From: Symbiodinium natans
Lineage: Eukaryota > Sar > Dinophyceae > Suessiales > Symbiodiniaceae
Length of the DNA stretch: 21,191 bases
Direction: 5' to 3'
Assembly (NCBI GenBank): GCA_905221605.1
Contig: CAJNDS010001371.1
Coordinates: 1-21,191 of the forward strand
The stretch's first letter is position 1. Each line of letters opens with the position of its first letter. Position numbers and translations under genes: made by a program. Of this stretch, positions 7,657 through 14,209 are shown piece after piece. The notes under the pieces were generated by a model that saw only the letters and a list, made by a program, of their open reading frames with translations, did not search any database and was not told the DNA's origin.

Positions 7657-7808
7657 GTTACATGGTCCCTTAAGCTGGTCCCTAACCTTCTTTTTTGTTG
7701 GGTTCGGAAGTATGGGCCCTTGGGCCCTTGGGTTGTAGAGTGCAAAAAAGGGGTCGAGAAGGGTCCCCCATGTAAGGGCCCATACTAGCTACTAAGGAAC
7801 CATGTAAC
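7657..7808. mobile_element. MITE-like element, about 152 bp, TA target duplication
   Basis: Terminal inverted repeats GTTACATGGTCCCTTAA (7657-7673) and its near-perfect complement ending at 7808, flanked by TA on both sides (7655-7656, 7809-7810). A second nested perfect inverted pair lies inside: AGTATGGGCCCTT (7709-7721) with AAGGGCCCATACT (7774-7786). TA duplications fit Tc1/mariner-type transposition. No coding capacity, so non-autonomous. Confidence 0.65.
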
Positions 7809-7822
7809 TACGCTAAGATATA

Positions 7823-7869
7823 TAGGGTTTAGGGTTTAGGGTTGAGGGTTTAGGGTTTAGGGTTTAGGA
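7823..7869 (+). repeat. G-strand telomeric tract
   Basis: Six TTTAGGG-type units directly beyond the element. Confidence 0.9.
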
Positions 7870-8033
7870 TTTCGGCCTGACTCTGGGGTTGAGAGCTGGT
7901 CGGATTTAGGGCTTATACGGTTTAGGGTTGTAGGGTGGCTGTGTGGCCCAATATTTGTAGACGCCCTCATGTTCCCTAGTTTGGGCTTAGGTGTCCCTTA
8001 CACTTAACCCGAATTAAGCCCCCTACGCCCTAA
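7870..8033. other. Unique spacer, no supported gene
   Basis: Scattered single telomere-like heptamers in non-repetitive DNA. Ends with CCCTACGCCCTAAACCC, a short C-strand stretch. Confidence 0.4.
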
Positions 8034-8074
8034 ACCCGCCTTGTTTCTCCTGGGCTGCTGGGCATCCTGGACAG

Positions 8075-8132
8075 AGTACTGACCACAGAACGAAGGGTCC
8101 ATGTACCTCTTATTATGTACTTGGGCTCTAGG
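8075..8132 (+). CDS. Candidate exon, 58 bp
   Basis: After CATCCTGGACAG the frame reads one split base, then VLTTERRVHVPLIMYLGSR, then GT at the start of a TTTAGGG tract. The same frame is open back to 8034 (LVSPGLLGILDR). A second frame is also open over this stretch, which lowers confidence. Confidence 0.35.
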
Positions 8133-8161
8133 GTTTAGGAATTAGGGTTTAGGGTTTAGGG
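8129..8161 (+). repeat. Short G-strand telomeric tract
   Basis: AGGGTTTAGG, GAATTAGGG and two TTTAGGG units. Confidence 0.85.
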
Positions 8162-8193
8162 ACATGGGCCCTTACTTAGGGCAGGGACGTTCA

Positions 8194-8262
8194 TGTGGCA
8201 GATGTCAGGATCAGGGTGTAGTGCCCTACCAGGGTTTCGAACTCGTAGTTGTGCCTCCCTTG
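8194..8262 (-). CDS. Possible exon fragment on the minus strand
   Basis: The minus frame after CCCTTAG reads QGRHNYEFETLVGHYTLILT, then SAT and a stop (8193-8191), with G/C-rich third positions. A possible donor, CTG|GTAGGG, would cut it after 11 codons. The plus strand also has an ORF here (ATG at 8193) that runs into repeats. Strand not decided. Confidence 0.25.
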
Positions 8263-8509
8263 CTAAGGGTTTAGGGTTCGGAGTTCAGGGTTTAGGGCCT
8301 AGTCTCTTAAACCCCAAGCCCCAAGCCCCAATCTGGCCCCCATCTATATGCCCGAAATATGAAGTTAGAGACAGTTAGAGTCCCTTGAGCCTTTGTTCAC
8401 GCTTTTCGCCCAATCTGAAAAAAAGGGGACAAGCACCGCTTCGTTGGAGAAAACTGCGAAACCTTCTAAAACCCATAAACCTCATCAACCCCATATACGT
8501 ATGCATTTA

Positions 8510-8616
8510 TATGGGTGGTTGTCAAAATTATGGCCCCGTTTTGGATCCCTATTATAATACGGCACCGAATATTTAGTGTACCCAAAAAGGGTCCATAATT
8601 TTGACAACCACCCACA
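8510..8616. mobile_element. MITE-like element, 107 bp, TA target duplication
   Basis: Long terminal inverted repeats of about 24 bp with one mismatch: TATGGGTGGTTGTCAAAATT... at the left (core 8513-8533) and its complement at 8593-8616. TA flanks both ends (8508-8509, 8617-8618). The centre contains CCCTATTATAATACGG. The left arm translates as GGCQNYGP, a string I associate from memory with repeat-derived segments in Symbiodiniaceae proteins; unverified. Non-autonomous, no transposase. Confidence 0.8.
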
Positions 8617-8639
8617 TATGCACATAGCTTACGCATGTA

Positions 8640-8724
8640 TCCTGAACTGTATAAACCCTACCGCCTTCTAAAGCTTTAAAGTCCCAACTCCCTCAGAGTT
8701 TAGGGGCAGTGATGCTTAGTGCTT
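8640..8724. other. Spacer, no gene seen
   Basis: Unique DNA after the element with one CCCTACCGCC-like stretch. Confidence 0.4.
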
Positions 8725-8823
8725 AGGATTTAGGGTTTAGGGATGTTTAGGGTTTACAGTCTAGGGTTTGGGGTTTAGGGCTTGAGAGATTAGGCCCTAA
8801 ACCCTAAACCCTAAACCCTAAAC
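8725..8823. repeat. G-strand tract followed by C-strand tract
   Basis: TTTAGGG-type units to 8781, a 13-base spacer, then four CCCTAAA units (8795-8823): an inverted pair that can form a hairpin. Confidence 0.9.
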
Positions 8824-8865
8824 GCTGCTAAGGGGAACTTAAGGCTTAGGGCTCTCGTTCAACAG

Positions 8866-8975
8866 CTGCTTGCATGTTGTCGAATAGATTGTTTGCTAGC
8901 TGGGCTGCCCTGTGGCCCCTTGCCAGTCTTTGAAACCTTGCCCGCGCGCGTCTGCGGTTCTTGGTTCAGGGCAAG
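8866..8975 (+). CDS. Candidate exon, 110 bp
   Basis: Acceptor CTCTCGTTCAACAG after a C-strand tract, then an open frame reading LLACCRIDCLLAGLPCGPLP, then VFETLPARVCGSWFRA, then donor GGCAAG|GTTTAGGG at the next G-strand tract. The same frame is open from 8821 to 9006 (62 codons), among the longest unique open frames in the mosaic. It lacks an ATG, as expected for an internal exon. Phase 0 in, two bases out. Cys- and Leu-rich; no family recognised. Confidence 0.45.
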
Positions 8976-9071
8976 GTTTAGGGTTCAGGGTTCAGGGTTC
9001 AGGGTTTAGGGTTTAGGGTTTAGGGTTTAGGGTTTGGGGTTTAGGGTTTAGGGTTTGGGGTTTAGGGCTCG
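8976..9071 (+). repeat. G-strand tract with TTCAGGG and TTTGGGG variants
   Basis: Begins at the donor GT of the preceding exon. TTCAGGG units lead, then TTTAGGG and TTTGGGG. Confidence 0.95.
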
Positions 9072-9170
9072 GAGTTCGGGCCCTGAGCCAAATCACCATA
9101 AAGCCTATAGAGTACCCCAAGCTCTGAGCCTTTGCACCCCCCGGCTCTAAATCCTCAAGGGGTTCAGGAG

Positions 9171-9231
9171 GGTTTAGGGTTTAGGGTTTAGGGTTCAGGG
9201 TTCAGGGTTCAGGGTTCAGGGGGGGTTCAGG
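9171..9231 (+). repeat. G-strand tract ending in TTCAGGG units
   Basis: Three TTTAGGG then four TTCAGGG units and a G run. Confidence 0.9.
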
Positions 9232-9311
9232 TTGGGATGTCCCCCCTTATACTAACAGGCCTTAGTAGGTTTATAGTACCCCCTATTATAACCCCTGCTA
9301 TGGACTGTCAG
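9232..9311. mobile_element. Remnant related to the element at 12926-13021
   Basis: TTGGGATGTCCCCCCTTATAC, then CTTAG, TTATAGTACCCCCTATT align with the left two thirds of 12926-13021 over about 60 bases. The right arm is diverged. No TIR pair survives here. Confidence 0.55.
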
Positions 9312-9381
9312 CCCAAAATGTGGGCAGAGGATAGGGACCGTGAATCCCTTGTGCTTTGACTACCCCGAACCCTCTAAGTGG
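9312..9381 (+). CDS. Candidate exon, 70 bp, with strong donor
   Basis: Acceptor GGACTGTCAG, one split base, then PKCGQRIGTVNPLCFDYPEP and SKW, then TGG|GTGAGACTG, a strong donor. The frame continues open to 9489 (66 codons from 9292), ending at a TAA of the telomeric repeat. If the donor is not used, the exon could be longer (RLIMRNGPCIGTLNTQLTHN and beyond). A hairpin GCCCA...TGGGC sits at the start. No family recognised. Confidence 0.45.
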
Positions 9382-9456
9382 GTGAGACTGATCATGAGAA
9401 ATGGGCCGTGTATTGGCACCCTAAACACCCAATTGACCCACAATCTTGATTTTCTT

Positions 9457-9716
9457 CCCCCTAAACCCGAAACCCTCAACCCGAAACCCTAAACCCTAAA
9501 CGCTGGTTACGCTGGTTACCCTGGACCACACTCGAAGCCCTAAACCCTAAACCCTAAACCCTAAACCCTAAACCCTAAACCCTAAACCCTAAACCCTAAA
9601 CCCTAAACCCTAAACCCTAAACCCTAAACCCTAAACCCTAAACCCTAAACCCTAACCCTGAACCCTGAACCCTGAACCCTGAAACCCTGAACCCCCCGAA
9701 CCCCCCCCCCCCCCCC
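9457..9716 (-). repeat. C-strand telomeric tracts and poly-C
   Basis: CCCGAAA variants (9457-9501), a 36-base island (9502-9537) reading AGYAGYPGPHSK on the plus strand, then about 17 perfect CCCTAAA units (9538-9655), CCCTGAA variants and a poly-C run. Confidence 0.95.
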
Positions 9717-9729
9717 AAAAAAAAAAAAA
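9701..9729. repeat. Poly-C followed by poly-A
   Basis: About 16 C then 13 A, directly upstream of GTTCTGCAG. It may act as the pyrimidine tract of the next proposed acceptor, or mark an inserted tail. Confidence 0.9.
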
Positions 9730-9738
9730 GTTCTGCAG

Positions 9739-9808
9739 CCTCTAGAAGCAAATTCATGTCGACTGACACGCGCAGCGGCAAGGGGGCGGGGCCCAGGGCG
9801 CATTCAAG
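9739..9808 (+). CDS. Candidate exon, 70 bp, with strong splice sites
   Basis: Acceptor GTTCTGCAG behind a poly-C run, then two split bases and SRSKFMSTDTRSGK, GAGPRAHS, ending in TTCAAG|GTACGATG, a near-consensus donor. Third positions are mainly G/C. Read through, the frame stops at 9834. Basic and Gly/Ser-rich; no family recognised. Confidence 0.5.
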
Positions 9809-9848
9809 GTACGATGAGCCACGCTTCGGGGTCTAAGGCTTCTGGATT

Positions 9849-9914
9849 CCTAAACCCTAAACCCTAAACCCTAAACCCTAAACCCTAAACCCCAAACCCT
9901 AAACCCTAAGCCCT
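9849..9914 (-). repeat. C-strand telomeric tract
   Basis: Eight CCCTAAA-type units, one CCCCAAA. The following 49 bases (9915-9963), between C- and G-strand tracts, are open in one frame (EFEGLSGTHEPPN) and may be a micro-exon. Confidence 0.9.
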
Positions 9915-9963
9915 AGAGTTTGAGGGCTTGAGTGGGACCCATGAGCCCCCTAATTGGTAGTTG

Positions 9964-10213
9964 TTTAGGGTTTTAGGGTTTTAGGGTTTAGGGTTTAGGG
10001 TTTAGGGTTTAGGGTTTTAGGGTTTAAGGGTTCAGGGTTTAAGGGTTTTAGGGTTCAGGGTTTAAGGGTTTAAGGGTTTTAGGGTTTTAGGGTTTTAGGG
10101 TTTTAGGGTTTTAGGGTTTTAGGGTTTTAGGGTTTCAGGGTGTTAGGGTTTTAGGGTTTCAGGGTTTTAGGGTTTTAGGGTTTTAGGGTTTTAGCGTTTA
10201 GGGTTTAGGGTTT
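9964..10213 (+). repeat. Long G-strand tract dominated by TTTTAGGG
   Basis: Mixture of TTTAGGG and TTTTAGGG. Between about 10070 and 10195 the octamer TTTTAGGG (the Chlamydomonas-type telomere unit) is nearly uniform. Confidence 0.95.
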
Positions 10214-10319
10214 AAATACCTGTCCCAAAATTAACAGATAAGGCAGGTAATCCCTTCGAGCCCGGCTAGGTTTCGGGGTTCTGGTGAGCTTGGGATGTGG
10301 GGTTTGCAGGGCTTAGTAG

Positions 10320-10478
10320 CTTCGAGGCTGCTTAGGGTATCCCAAAACCCTGAACCTCACAAAGATTGGGATGTTCCTCAGGCTAGCATGCCCGGGGCCC
10401 AGCTGTACAGGGCCTTATGTCCCCAAACTCCATGAAAGCATTCTACAAGTAGGGGCCCCCCCTAGATCGACAGAGTTA
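10320..10478 (+). CDS. Open frame of 53 codons in a long unique spacer
   Basis: Open between stops at 10317 and 10479 in the spacer 10214-10662. It contains NLTKIGMFLRLACPGPSCTG, PYVPKLHESILQVGAPPRS. No ATG at the left edge and no clear splice sites. It lies in a G-strand-to-C-strand interval, which elsewhere behaves like intron interior. Could be an exon or chance. Confidence 0.25.
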
Positions 10479-10662
10479 TAAGTTATAAGCGCCCTAGAAT
10501 GGGATGTAAGTTTTAAGTCTTACTATTTAGGCTAGAATTCCCCTAGCAAAAGGTAATTTAGCAGAGGGCCCCCTACTCTGAATTCATAAGCCCGGAAGCC
10601 TGAGCATAAACACCGACAGGTCGAACCTGTTTAGGTTTTAGGGCTCAGGGGTTGGGTTTGGG
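10479..10662. other. Spacer with inverted arms, no supported gene
   Basis: AGTAGGGGCCCC (about 10448) and GGGCCCCCTACT (about 10567) form loose inverted arms. ACAGGT-CGA-ACCTGT (about 10616) is a small hairpin. A 17-codon minus-strand frame (FDLSVFMLRLPGL and stop) lies at 10637-10584. Confidence 0.35.
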
Positions 10663-10752
10663 CCCTAAACCCTAAACCCTAAACCCTAAACCCTGAACCC
10701 TAAACCCTAAAGCCTAAACCGTGTAAGGTTTAGGGTTTAAGGCTAGGGTTTC
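10663..10752. repeat. C-strand then G-strand telomeric tracts
   Basis: Eight C-strand units (10663-10719) then TTTAGGG/TTTAAGG units up to GGCTAG at 10746. Confidence 0.9.
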
Positions 10753-10905
10753 CTTTTGGACCTTTGGATGGGAATTTGAGGGGGGGAAAAGCTTCATGGA
10801 GCATCGTGCTGTGCAGATGGTGGTTGACCATCCCGGCCGTCTTAGGCAAAAGCATGCGGGCAGTTGGCGCAACCCGAATCCCAAATATAAGGGTCGGAAT
10901 AATAC
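10747..10905 (+). CDS. Candidate exon, up to 159 bp
   Basis: Open frame between telomeric tracts reading VSFWTFGWEFEGGKSFMEHR, AVQMVVDHPGRLRQKHAGSW, RNPNPKYKGRNN. The composition is aromatic and basic, clearly unlike repeat-derived peptides. Donor AATAC|GTATAGGG starts the next G-strand tract. Acceptor either GGCTAG (exon from 10747) or GGGAATTTGAG (exon from 10781) behind TTTCCTTTTGG. The frame is open from 10727 to 10915. One of the best single coding islands here; no family recognised. Confidence 0.5.
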
Positions 10906-10906
10906 G

Positions 10907-10952
10907 TATAGGGTTTAGGGTTTAGGGTTTAGGGGTTTAGGGCTTAGGGTTT
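10907..10952 (+). repeat. G-strand telomeric tract
   Basis: TTTAGGG units with one TTTAGGGG, starting at the donor. Confidence 0.9.
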
Positions 10953-11080
10953 AATATTCCCCTACGGTACCTTTGCCATGATACTCTAGTACCCCCCCAA
11001 AACCCACTTCCAATTATTAAGGCCTCTATATTTGGCCCTTACACCCTAAACACTTTTGGGGTCAGGGTTCAGAATCAGCC
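10953..11080 (+). CDS. Possible exon, frame open for 53 codons
   Basis: Frame open from 10941 to 11099, reading IPLRYLCHDTLVPPQNPLPI, IKASIFGPYTLNTFGVR, and ending at a TAA of the C-strand tract. No convincing acceptor or donor, and the G-to-C flanking order favours intron interior. TAGTACCCCCC is shared with the inverted-repeat family at 9232 and 12926. Confidence 0.22.
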
Positions 11081-11109
11081 AACCCTAAACCCTAAACCCT
11101 AAACCCCAA
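11081..11109 (-). repeat. Short C-strand telomeric tract
   Basis: Four units ending CCCCAAGG, then a pyrimidine-rich acceptor-like CCTCCAG. Confidence 0.9.
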
Positions 11110-11118
11110 GGCCTCCAG

Positions 11119-11165
11119 CCACGTAGAAAGGAAGGCATGCGACCGTCTATGGTGGCCGCGTCGGG
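11119..11165 (+). CDS. Candidate exon, 47 bp
   Basis: Acceptor GGCCTCCAG, then PRRKEGMRPSMVAAS, then TCGGG|GTTAAGG. The same frame stays open to a TGA at 11194 (GLRGFELQGF), so the donor could be further on. Flanked by C-strand (left) and G-strand (right, 11284) tracts. Confidence 0.35.
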
Positions 11166-11283
11166 GTTAAGGGGGTTCGAGCTTCAGGGCTTTTGAGGCT
11201 TCAAGGAATTTCGGCCGAGGCCCGAAGCCCTAGGCCCTAAGCTCTGGCTTCATGATCTTGCATCGCGAACCAGATGAGACCTG

Positions 11284-11345
11284 GGTTTAGGGGTTTAGGG
11301 TTTAGGGTTTAGGGTTTAGGGTTTAGGGTTTAGGGTTTAGGGCTT
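11284..11345 (+). repeat. G-strand telomeric tract
   Basis: Eight near-perfect TTTAGGG units. Confidence 0.95.
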
Positions 11346-11500
11346 GGGTAGTACAGAGCTGCGGTTCAGAGTTTAGGGTTGTGGGGGGCGTCTCTTTAAC
11401 TGTAGGCTGAGCCTCCGAGGCCCTCCATCAAACCCCTGGACTGTAAACTCCCTACCTCACATGAACGACCTAATCTCCCTAAATCCAGACCTAAACCGAC
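11346..11500. other. Spacer, no gene seen
   Basis: Unique sequence grading into a degenerate C-strand repeat. Confidence 0.4.
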
Positions 11501-11762
11501 CCTAACTCCTTCCACCCGAAACCAGGACAGAAACCCCTAAACCCCTTCACGCCGACACCCCTACTTCCCTACATCCTAAGCAAACCTTAGCAGCCCTAAA
11601 CCTGAAACCCTCAACCCAAAATGCCCCAAAACCCTAAACCCTAAATTCGCCAAACCCTAAACCCTAAACCCTGAATTTCCCAAACCCTAAACCCCCCAAC
11701 TCTTAACCCTAAATTCCCCAAACCCGAAATTACTCAAACACTGAACCCTAAACCCTAAATTC
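11501..11762 (-). repeat. Degenerate C-strand tract
   Basis: CCCTAAA mixed with CCCTGAA, CCCCAAA and AATTCCC interruptions that recur several times (11643, 11673, 11711, 11757). Confidence 0.8.
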
Positions 11763-11776
11763 CCGAAGACCTACAG

Positions 11777-11810
11777 TCCCGGACGATTTTGTGCAATGCT
11801 CGAATGCTCC
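11777..11810 (+). CDS. Candidate micro-exon, 34 bp
   Basis: Acceptor GAAGACCTACAG and donor TGCTCC|GTGAAAACC bound 34 bases between two C-strand tracts. Two frames are open (PGRFCAMLECS or SRTILCNARML), so only the splice-site pair supports it. Confidence 0.3.
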
Positions 11811-11829
11811 GTGAAAACCCTTCTAGCCC

Positions 11830-12028
11830 GAAACCCCAACCCCCAAGCCCCAAACCCCAAACCCTATACCCTAAACCCCAAACCCCAAACCCCAAACCCC
11901 AAACCCCAAACCCCAAACCCCAAACCCCAAACCCCAAACCCCAAACCCCAAACCCTAAACCCTAAACCCTAAACCCTAAACCCTAAACCCTAAACCCTAA
12001 ACCCTAAACCCTAAACCCTAAACCCTAC
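11830..12028 (-). repeat. C-strand tract: CCCCAAA block then CCCTAAA block
   Basis: About 11 uniform CCCCAAA units (roughly 11877-11952) switch cleanly to about 11 uniform CCCTAAA units (11953-12025). The clean switch shows local block expansion of each variant. Confidence 0.97.
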
Positions 12029-12031
12029 CAG

Positions 12032-12119
12032 TCGCACCCAGGCCAGGCTTCCAGCCGGGCTTCTTCCCGGGCTACTGCCGGGGACCAACGCCCGCTTGGG
12101 CCCGGCAGCCAAGCCTTGG
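12032..12119 (+). CDS. Candidate exon, 88 bp, Pro/Gly-rich
   Basis: The C-strand tract ends CCCTACCAG (pyrimidine-rich acceptor). Then two split bases and APRPGFQPGFFPGYCRGPTP, AWARQPSL, ending GG|GTTTAGGG where a long G-strand tract begins. The peptide repeats PGF/PGY, a low-complexity but protein-like pattern. G/C at nearly all third positions. The island is GC-rich compared with the mosaic. CTGCCGGG...CCCGGCAG inside can pair. Confidence 0.5.
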
Positions 12120-12354
12120 GTTTAGGGTTTAGGGTTTAGGGTTTAGGGTTTAGGGTTTAGGGTTTAGGGTTTAGGGTTTAGGGTTTAGGGTTTAGGGTTT
12201 AGGGTTTAGGGTTTAGGGTTTAGGGGGTTTAGAGCTTTTTGTTTAGGGTTTAGGGGTCTAGGGGTCTGGGGTTTGGGGTTTAGGGGTTTAGGGGTTTAGG
12301 GGTTGCGGGTTTAGGGGTGTACGGGTTAGGGGCTTGGGGGTTTAGGTTGTAGGC
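12118..12354 (+). repeat. Long G-strand telomeric tract
   Basis: About 15 perfect TTTAGGG units (to 12226), then TTTAGGGG and TCTGGGG variants. Confidence 0.97.
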
Positions 12355-12607
12355 CCCATAGAGTGTATACGGCTTCATCATGATTATACGGTGGGTGGCG
12401 TATTGTGTTTTTGTTCAGGGTTCTGGAGGGTTTCGTCGGGTTTCATGGGGCTTGATTGGATTTACGAGATATGCGGGTGTATAGGGCTTGTTGGGGCTTA
12501 AACCCTAAACCCTAAACCCTAAACCCCTTTAGGGTGCTGAGAGGGCTGAAGGGGTTTACGGCGTTTCAGGGCGCTGAGAGGCTCGGGCTTCTGGGGCATA
12601 GGGTTGG
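12355..12607. other. Spacer with a short C-strand tract
   Basis: Unique DNA to 12499, then four CCCTAAA units (12500-12527), then GGTGCTGAGAGGGCTGAAG-like sequence in which GGGCGCTGAGAGG recurs as an imperfect short direct repeat. No supported exon. Confidence 0.5.
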
Positions 12608-12690
12608 TTTAGGGTTTAGGGGGCTTTAGGGTTTGGGGTTTAGGGTTTAGGGTTTGGGGTTTAGGGTTTAGGGTTTAGGGTTTGGGGTTA
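12608..12690 (+). repeat. G-strand tract with TTTGGGG variants
   Basis: TTTAGGG and TTTGGGG units interleaved. Confidence 0.9.
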
Positions 12691-12810
12691 CAAGGAAATG
12701 GAAAGAGGGTGTAGGGAGCAGGGTTCAGGGTACGCCAATGAGCCCCCATGGCAGCAGGGGGGCAGTTGCCCCGCGAGCGCGTGGCACACACCACACGGGC
12801 ACTTAGATAC

Positions 12811-12862
12811 CTAGGGTTTAGGGTTTAGGGTTTAGGGTTTGGGGTTTAGGGTTTAGGGTTTC
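12811..12862 (+). repeat. G-strand telomeric tract
   Basis: Seven TTTAGGG-type units. The spacer 12691-12810 before it shows no supported gene. Confidence 0.9.
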
Positions 12863-12925
12863 TTAAGGTTTAGTTTTGGGGCTTGGGGCCCTCAACCCCT
12901 ACCCTAGACCTAAATCCCCTGGACC

Positions 12926-13021
12926 TTGGGATGTTCGCCCTTATACCGACAGTCCTTACTTATAGTACCCCCCTATTCTAGTCCCGATTAAGGACTGGTT
13001 AACTAACGGGTAACATCCCAA
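12926..13021. mobile_element. MITE-like inverted-repeat element, about 96 bp
   Basis: Perfect 10-bp ends TTGGGATGTT and AACATCCCAA. The arms stay imperfectly complementary for about 34 bases, including inner AGTCCTTA / TAAGGACT. A related but damaged copy is at 9232-9311. Target duplication is not clear. No coding capacity. Confidence 0.65.
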
Positions 13022-13083
13022 CCTGAACCCCTTAAACCCTAGACCCGAAACCCTAAACCCTCCTGAACCCCCGAAGTGTGCAG

Positions 13084-13153
13084 TCTGAGGCCGCGACCGC
13101 GCAGGAGTTGGAAGAGCTCTTCGCCAGGGCCTTGGGGGACAGCTCAAAGCCTT
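13084..13153 (+). CDS. Candidate exon, 70 bp
   Basis: Acceptor GAAGTGTGCAG behind a C-strand tract (13022-13072), then 23 codons, SEAATAQELEELFARALGDS and SKP, plus one base, then GTAGTAAACCC. The peptide is an Ala/Glu/Leu-rich, amphipathic-helix type. Third positions are overwhelmingly G/C (GCC GCG ACC GCG CAG GAG TTG). The donor string CTTGTAGTAA recurs in the minisatellite just downstream. Confidence 0.55.
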
Positions 13154-13185
13154 GTAGTAAACCCTAAACCCTAAACCCAAACCCT

Positions 13186-13452
13186 AAGCCCAGGTTCTAT
13201 TAAGCCCTAAAAGGGGTTTAGGGCTTAGGGTATCTTGTAAGCCCAGATACTATTAAGCCCTAAAAGGGGGTTTAGGGTTTAGGGTATCTTGTAAGCCCAG
13301 ATTCTAGAAAGCCCTAAAAGGGGTTTAGGGCTTAGGGTATCTTGTAGTAAGCCCAGGTTCTATTAAGCCCTAAAAGGGGTTTAGGGTTTAGGGTATCTTG
13401 TAGTAAGCCCAGATTCTATTAAGCCCTAAAAGGGGTTTGGGGTTTAGGGTTA
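13186..13452. repeat. Minisatellite, five units of 53-56 bp with internal hairpin
   Basis: Units start at 13186, 13239, 13293, 13349 and 13405. Each holds AAGCCCTAAA-AGGGG-TTTAGGGCTT (perfect 10-bp stem in units 1 and 3, one change in the others) joined by GTATCTTGT(AGT)AAGCCCAG. The unit thus combines one C-strand and one G-strand telomeric heptamer in hairpin order. CTTGTAGTAA also occurs at 13151, at the donor of the preceding candidate exon, a possible origin. Confidence 0.95.
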
Positions 13453-13711
13453 CTAAGTTTAGGGTTTGGGGTTTAGGGTGTATAGGGCTTCGGGCTTGAT
13501 TGGAGTTCAGGGTTTAGGGGTCTGGGGCCAACTGCAATATAGTCCCCTTGAGAAGCATGTTTAGCGTTTTCCTTGAGATTGCACAACCCCTAAGGAAGAT
13601 GAACAATCTGCCTGTGTTAAAGTTCTGAGGGGAGCTTAGCATGCGATTGCCCCCGTAGGAGGTATGTTTCGTGTTCATCTGAGCCCCAAGGGACAACTAG
13701 TCTTCCAAGGG
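13453..13711. other. Spacer, no supported gene
   Basis: Telomere-like to 13525, then unique. Open frames exist on both strands (plus EDEQSACVK near 13593; minus PWGSDEHETYLLRGQSHAKL), so coding strand and reality are undecided. Confidence 0.35.
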
Positions 13712-13817
13712 GGGTTTAGGGTTTAGGGTTTAGGGTTTAGGGTTTAGGGTTTAGGGTTTAGGGTTTAGGGTTTAGGGTTTAGGGTTTAGGGTTTAGGGTT
13801 TAGGGTTTAGGGTTTAG
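13712..13817 (+). repeat. G-strand telomeric tract, 15 units
   Basis: Fifteen essentially perfect TTTAGGG units. Confidence 0.97.
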
Positions 13818-13841
13818 CTTGGAGAGAGATTTCTTTCCCAG

Positions 13842-13909
13842 GCAGCAGCTGCCAGATGACCGGACGAGAGGGTGGCCGAACCGATGGCTTCCATGGGGCA
13901 GACAATTTT
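13842..13909 (+). CDS. Candidate exon, 68 bp, strong acceptor
   Basis: GAGAGATTTCTTTCCCAG is a strong pyrimidine-tract acceptor. One split base, then QQLPDDRTRGWPNRWLPWGR and QF, one base, and the donor GT of GTTTAGGG at 13910. Trp/Arg/Pro-rich. Flanked by G-strand tracts on both sides. Confidence 0.45.
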
Positions 13910-13980
13910 GTTTAGGGTTTAGGGTTTAGGGTTTAGGGTTTAGGGTTTAGGGTTTAGGGTTTAGGGTTTAGGGTTTAGGG
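13910..13980 (+). repeat. G-strand telomeric tract, 10 units
   Basis: Ten perfect TTTAGGG units, beginning at the proposed donor GT. Confidence 0.97.
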
Positions 13981-14209
13981 AATGCTCGAAAGTGCGTAGA
14001 GACGCAATTTAGTTCTAGTGCTTCAGGGTTTAGAGACTTGTTTGAGGAGTTCGTTTTTTTTGTCTTACGGTTTACGGCTGTTAGATTTTAGGGTAAAGCC
14101 TTCCACCGGAGGGGGGGCGAGGGGGGGTGTTGGCTTGTTAGTTGTGCGGCCCGGTTGCATGTTTGATTCAGGGAGATGTTAGAGTGGACATTCTAATTTG
14201 GGCGCGAAG
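13981..14209. other. Unique spacer, no firmly supported gene
   Basis: T-rich stretch, a G run (14109-14128), then GTTTGATTCAG (14161-14171) followed by an open frame (GDVRVDILIWARRASS) that could be an alternative exon start. Not phase-compatible with the chain at 14210. Confidence 0.35.

Noticed and set aside
3629-12354. True chromosome end
   Set aside because: Tracts are short, in both orientations, separated by unique DNA and carry variants; none runs to the edge of the window.
13514-13696. 60-codon minus-strand ORF
   Set aside because: Another minus frame and a plus frame look equally protein-like here, a reminder that by-eye coding judgement on short islands is unreliable.
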